A stretch of 64,000 nucleotides of DNA, taken from contig OX419347.1 of assembly GCA_948470475.1 (NCBI GenBank), positions 17,855,175 to 17,919,174 of the forward strand. The letters run 5' to 3'. Positions 60,138 through 64,000 of the stretch are shown piece by piece. Below the pieces are notes generated by a model that was given only the letters and a program-made list of their open reading frames with translations, had not been told where the DNA came from and searched no databases. Both the position numbers and the translations under genes were made by a program. The stretch is from Galaxea fascicularis. Its lineage: Eukaryota; Cnidaria; Anthozoa; Scleractinia; Euphylliidae. Every line of letters starts with the position of its first letter. Position 1 is the first letter of the stretch.

Positions 60138-63080
60138 TTACGTTGTCGACCTCCAGCAAACAAAGGTATTATTTACATCGCAGCGCAAGTTCATCCATTT
60201 TCCTCTATTGATTTGTTCTTCTTTGATCATAACAACACAGTCCTCGTCTGCAGACTGAGGGAGCGGCTGTCCCTGAAGCCAGTTTGTGAATGTCGCCTGG
60301 GCTCTGTTACTCCAAACATAATTTCCCTCAAAGGAAATGTCGTTAAGACCCAACCATACTCCTAATTGGGTGGCCTGTGGTTTCTGGGCTGAAGCAAAGA
60401 CGTACCGACAGAGGAAACAGTTAAAGGATCGAAGTTACCCCTCTTTGATGGGAGTTCCCTTGCTTCTAAGTATAATTCATACCAATCCTATACTAAATCT
60501 GGAATCTTACCGCCCCAATGTGTCGGATGTTTTAACTGGAGAAGAGTTGGTTTTGGGGTTGGGGTTATTTAAGTAAAATCTGTCCATCAGTTGGTAGTTA
60601 AGTAACGTTACATGTACCTGCCGTCTTTTTCTCTCCGTCTCTTCATGTGCCGGTGTGCCCCTCTACCGACTATTATTTGGATTTGCGCGTAAGAGTTACA
60701 ATGGCATTCAGTTTTAAAAATGAATGGTGTCTTTAAAATCGATCCCATGACCCTCCACATCTTTGGTCGGAAAACTCTGTCACTGATCTATGGGGAAAGA
60801 GTTGCTTTTTATCAATTGGCGGTTGAATAGTAAAGGAATATTGATTGAAGTAAACATCCGACGGTAGTATATGCAAAAGAAGCAGGTAGTCAGCTAAAAT
60901 TAATCACTTTGCAAATGCACGAAAACACTCGGGGAATCCGCGTCATTACTACAAGATAAATACTAAAAGCAACACAGTGAGTTTGGCTCTCGCATATTTA
61001 TCTATTGGATTGGTACATACTTAACGCTTCTGTCAGCTGTTTAGCCAAAGATATACCTACCAGCCTCATATTTGATGTCATTGTTGGTCAAAAGTCTTTT
61101 AAACACCTTGAGATTTCTGACGTAGCCATAAAACGTTTCTCCGCTATCTTTTTTGCTTCCCACTTGGTAGTAAAGATGAGAGTTGCTCATAATTTCATAG
61201 CTCGACAAACCGTTATCCGCTGGTTTTCTTGCATCTTCTTGTCCATCAATGAATATTCCTACTACTTTGGTCCCACGTGACTGCAACATGGATCCATACG
61301 TTGAAAGATATTCCGCTGTAAAATTATCACAAATTTGGGGAGTGTCATTTGGAAATTGAATGACCCCCCACAGCTTACCAGTTTTAGTCGCAGAACGCCC
61401 CTCAAAAATAAGTTACACCAGCTACTTTTCCACCTTTTTATCTCAGAATTTCGCACAACCCACCCCCCTTCTTTCTTTGACTCTTTTGTGGCAGCCCCCC
61501 CACCTCAACAAACATTTTTTTTGGCGTGGTTGCACTCCTCCAAAATCCCTCCAGCCCCCCCCCCCCCCCACCCCATCCCATAAAAAATGAACGGTCCCTG
61601 AGTATACTTACAGGGAAACGCAATTGCATGTGTTGCGAGCCTCTCAACACTCGTGGACAATAGAACAAGATCTAACGGCAAAAATGTTCGTTTTGCCACA
61701 TTTCATGTTTCTCGCGAGTTGTTGTCATGGAAAAATTAATCAGTACTCCTACGGAATACATTAATTGCAATGCTCTCGACCAATCAGAATTGAGTACTAT
61801 CGGGGTGGTAATATTCTGTCACGTGTCACCAATATGGACACGTGCTGAATGTTTACAAACATTCAGTTCACTGCCGAAATGAAACAAAAAATTGTAACTT
61901 TGAAAAGTTTTCGTCTCCGTTTTTACTCTGGAGATCTTTTTCTTGCAAACTTACGTGTAAAGGGCTACTACGTGTTGTCCCAACTTGTTTCTAAATTGGA
62001 AATACAGGACCTTCCATTCACCGTGTACCCAAATAGAAAACTGATGAGGCGAAGACCAATCAGCAAACACGTAACCAGCAGTTTTAGCGGGTTCCAGGAC
62101 CTTAAACCAGCACGTGATCGTAAAGGCTGGAAACTGTAGACTGACGGCTGGTGTGTCTGCATAAGAACCATTTCCATCCAGAAACAGAGCTGTTATACCG
62201 TCACCATTGTCATCTCCATAGAAGGCCCCATTTCGCAGGCTATAATTAAAGTTACAAAGTTAGCTTACTGGAAATAACACAAGCGAATAATGCTCTGAAA
62301 AGGAGTTTCGGAAACTATTCGCCTTGTGTACTAAGGCATACATCAGCTTTCTTGTTTCGGCATTTTCCAAAGGGTGCTATTAGAAATCAAAGTAATCAAA
62401 ATTCATCGACATGGTAGCGTCATTTAAGCTCTAAGATAGTTTCACTGTACATGGTACTGGAACACAAGTTCGAGAAAACGTCGGTGGGAAAGAGCCTGGA
62501 TTGGGTGTTGATGTGTGGGAAGGACACAGCTTATAAGGATTATGAAACAAAAACTGAAGGCAAACGAATGCAAAATCCTTCAGCATTAGGGTGAACAAAA
62601 AATACTGGTTAATCGTAACACAATTCTCACAAACATTTACACTTACCATACATGACTTCCGGTTCGCTGCCGTCAAGGAGCCAGCAGCCAATCATGTCAG
62701 CGGTTGCCTTGCATCCTGCAATGTTAAGAGAGAACACTGGAATCCTGACAGTTTCTTTGAACAGAGTTTGCTCACGAATAAAATAAAATGTGCTGGAAAT
62801 GCGTAAATATGGCAACACCTGTACTGTACTGCAAGTAATCAAAGTTGCAAACAGTTTGTAACTGGATGTAATGTATTTTGTACTGTAACAAACATACCAT
62901 TCTCTTTTCTTGCTGGTGGTAGAAGATTCCTGAACACAAATTCATTTAGATCCGAGTCTGAAATGAAGGCTAATTCGGCATCAATGTTCCGACAAAAGAC
63001 TTTTGCCTGTATCCATGTTTTACTGACAGGGAAATACTTGAAGAAGGCACCCACTTGAAAGTACCACTCATCCGGAAAAA
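60138..63080 (-). CDS. C-type lectin gene with LamG-type exons nested in the lectin domain (partial, frameshifted)
   Basis: Minus-strand exons: 62898-63080 (first half of a C-type lectin domain: TWIQAKVFCRNIDAELAFIS), 62647 or 62651-62715, 61955-62239, 61061-61315 (LamG/concanavalin-like: LFLDGNGSYADTP, FTITCWFKV, FNVWIHVAVTW, GYVRNLKVF) and 60138-60361 (second lectin half: VWLGLND, FTNWLQGQP, DEDCVVM, GKWMNLRC, FVCW, then stop). The two lectin halves would join directly in phase 1, so the LamG exons form a phase 1-1 cassette inside the domain. In exon 61061-61315 the incoming splice phase fits VTWDQSSRN but the later frame IDGQEDA is shifted by one base, so an indel is present. Upstream exons, including any signal peptide, were not identified; a possible one is at 63666-63768. 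Probably extracellular sugar binding, as in related lectins. Confidence 0.65.
61545..61575. repeat. C-rich homopolymer tract
   Basis: A run of C broken by a single A within CCAGCCCCCC-type sequence in a lectin-gene intron; part of a C-rich stretch from about 61490. Confidence 0.6.
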
Positions 63081-64000
63081 CTGCAAATGTTACAAAAGTA
63101 CACGACGTAAAACATAAAGTTATGTTTTTGTTTGTTTGTTTTTTTTTGAAACCATTAGGCTTGAATGACGCTCATAATAGCAATAATCCTGAATTATATC
63201 TCGTAGAATTGAATCAGCTCGCATGAAACAAGTTACACAACACCGCGGAAATAATAAAATTATCGAGCGCTTATTTTCGGAATGTTAATATACAAAGAAT
63301 TTACTCAACCATTCAGAATATGTGGACTAAATTCTTGAACGCGAGGGTGACAATACAATTGCAAGCTATTTAAGGGTGTTTCCTGCAGTGATATTTGAGC
63401 GAGCTAGCTGGGTTGAGTCCAAAGTGTGACAGTATAAGGAAGCCAATGAATAATACTCTCCGGTCATGCTGATAATACTTAAATCATTTCTAAATTTCAA
63501 ATATTCGGATGAAAACCACTGCGCAGTGCCGAAACTGATAAACCGTACACTTCATAACTTGATCATTACAAAACGGAGCCAGATAAAAGGTTTCACGTAA
63601 GACGCGGAAACCGCTGGTGAATAAATCTGAATTACCTTAATTTAGGCATAACTATCTTTCATCTTTAAACACACAATTTCCTTTGATCAGCTTGCGGCTG
63701 AAAACATCAAACACAGTTAAAAGGTCATGCGTAGATTCAAGCCTTAAAAAGACTCGTACGTGCTTGTCCTGCAAAACAAGAAATTTTGCATCACCCACAG
63801 TCTCGCAGTTTCCATGGCAACTCACCAATCTGACGGAAGTCGAGGCTTTGTTAAATTCAGAGGTGAATGTGACAGTTTGTCAGTGCGGCTCTTTTAAATG
63901 TTTGAAATATTATTTTCTGTCAGAACTGGGTTTACATCTTTCATCTAGCTTTCACAAGATGGTTTTGAAAAAGGCGTTTATCCCGCGAATAGCAAACGTG
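63081..64000. other. Region upstream of the lectin gene
   Basis: On the minus strand, a strong acceptor (TTGTTTTGCAG) at about 63769 opens a frame containing VRVFLRLESTHDLLTVFDV, which could end at a GTGTGT donor in phase 1 as the lectin exon requires. A GTGAGT donor lies near 63825 after a frame with no ATG. Neither is certain. Confidence 0.3.

Noticed and set aside
1..64000. CRISPR arrays, bacterial operons, promoters or attachment sites
   Set aside because: Tandem repeats here lack regular unique spacers, and gene structure is animal throughout.

Overview
The window is nuclear DNA of an animal, most likely a cnidarian and probably a reef-building coral. Genes are split into many small exons with GT-AG introns, introns are AT-rich, and the spacers are full of short foldback (MITE-like) elements, tRNA-derived repeats, decayed LINE and Penelope pieces and microsatellites. 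The taxonomic call is inference from gene content and repeat style; no single sequence proves it. All multi-exon models below were assembled by hand from conserved motifs, splice sites and matching intron phases. Layout: (1) 1-3540 (+), the 3' seven exons of an ATG4C/D-type autophagy cysteine protease whose catalytic-Cys exons lie left of the window. (2) About 5240-19650, a head-to-tail duplication of a 6-7 kb unit; each unit carries an intact three-exon minus-strand methyltransferase gene (METTL27-like, 226 aa), and the units differ by private repeat insertions. (3) 20188-29224 (+), a complete six-exon nicotinic-receptor-type Cys-loop channel subunit (449 aa) with the vicinal Cys pair of an alpha subunit; a small coiled-coil ORF is nested antisense in its first intron. 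(4) 31841-44063 (+), the most striking gene: fifteen exons that read in one continuous frame as a 1227-aa protein with an N-terminal B-type (YfeX-like) dye-decolorizing heme peroxidase, a middle region of unknown fold and a C-terminal glycyl radical enzyme. Both catalytic halves keep their key residues (peroxidase Asp168, His239, Arg263; thiyl Cys807 in GCYEP; radical Gly1202 in RTGGW). I know of no described peroxidase-glycyl radical enzyme fusion, and glycyl radical enzymes are rare in animals. (5) 44.3-57 kb is repeat-rich, with a piggyBac-like TTAA-flanked element, long palindromes, satellites, a Penelope remnant and a few orphan coding-like exons. (6) 60138-63080 (-) is a lectin-like gene in which LamG-type exons sit inside the intron that splits a C-type lectin domain; the LamG part carries a frameshift. 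The genes are unrelated neighbours, as is usual in animals, and do not form an operon. Within the fused enzyme the two halves suggest a joint job: a heme peroxidase that may remove peroxide near an oxygen-sensitive radical enzyme, or a two-step pathway. The radical SAM activase that such an enzyme needs is not in the window.
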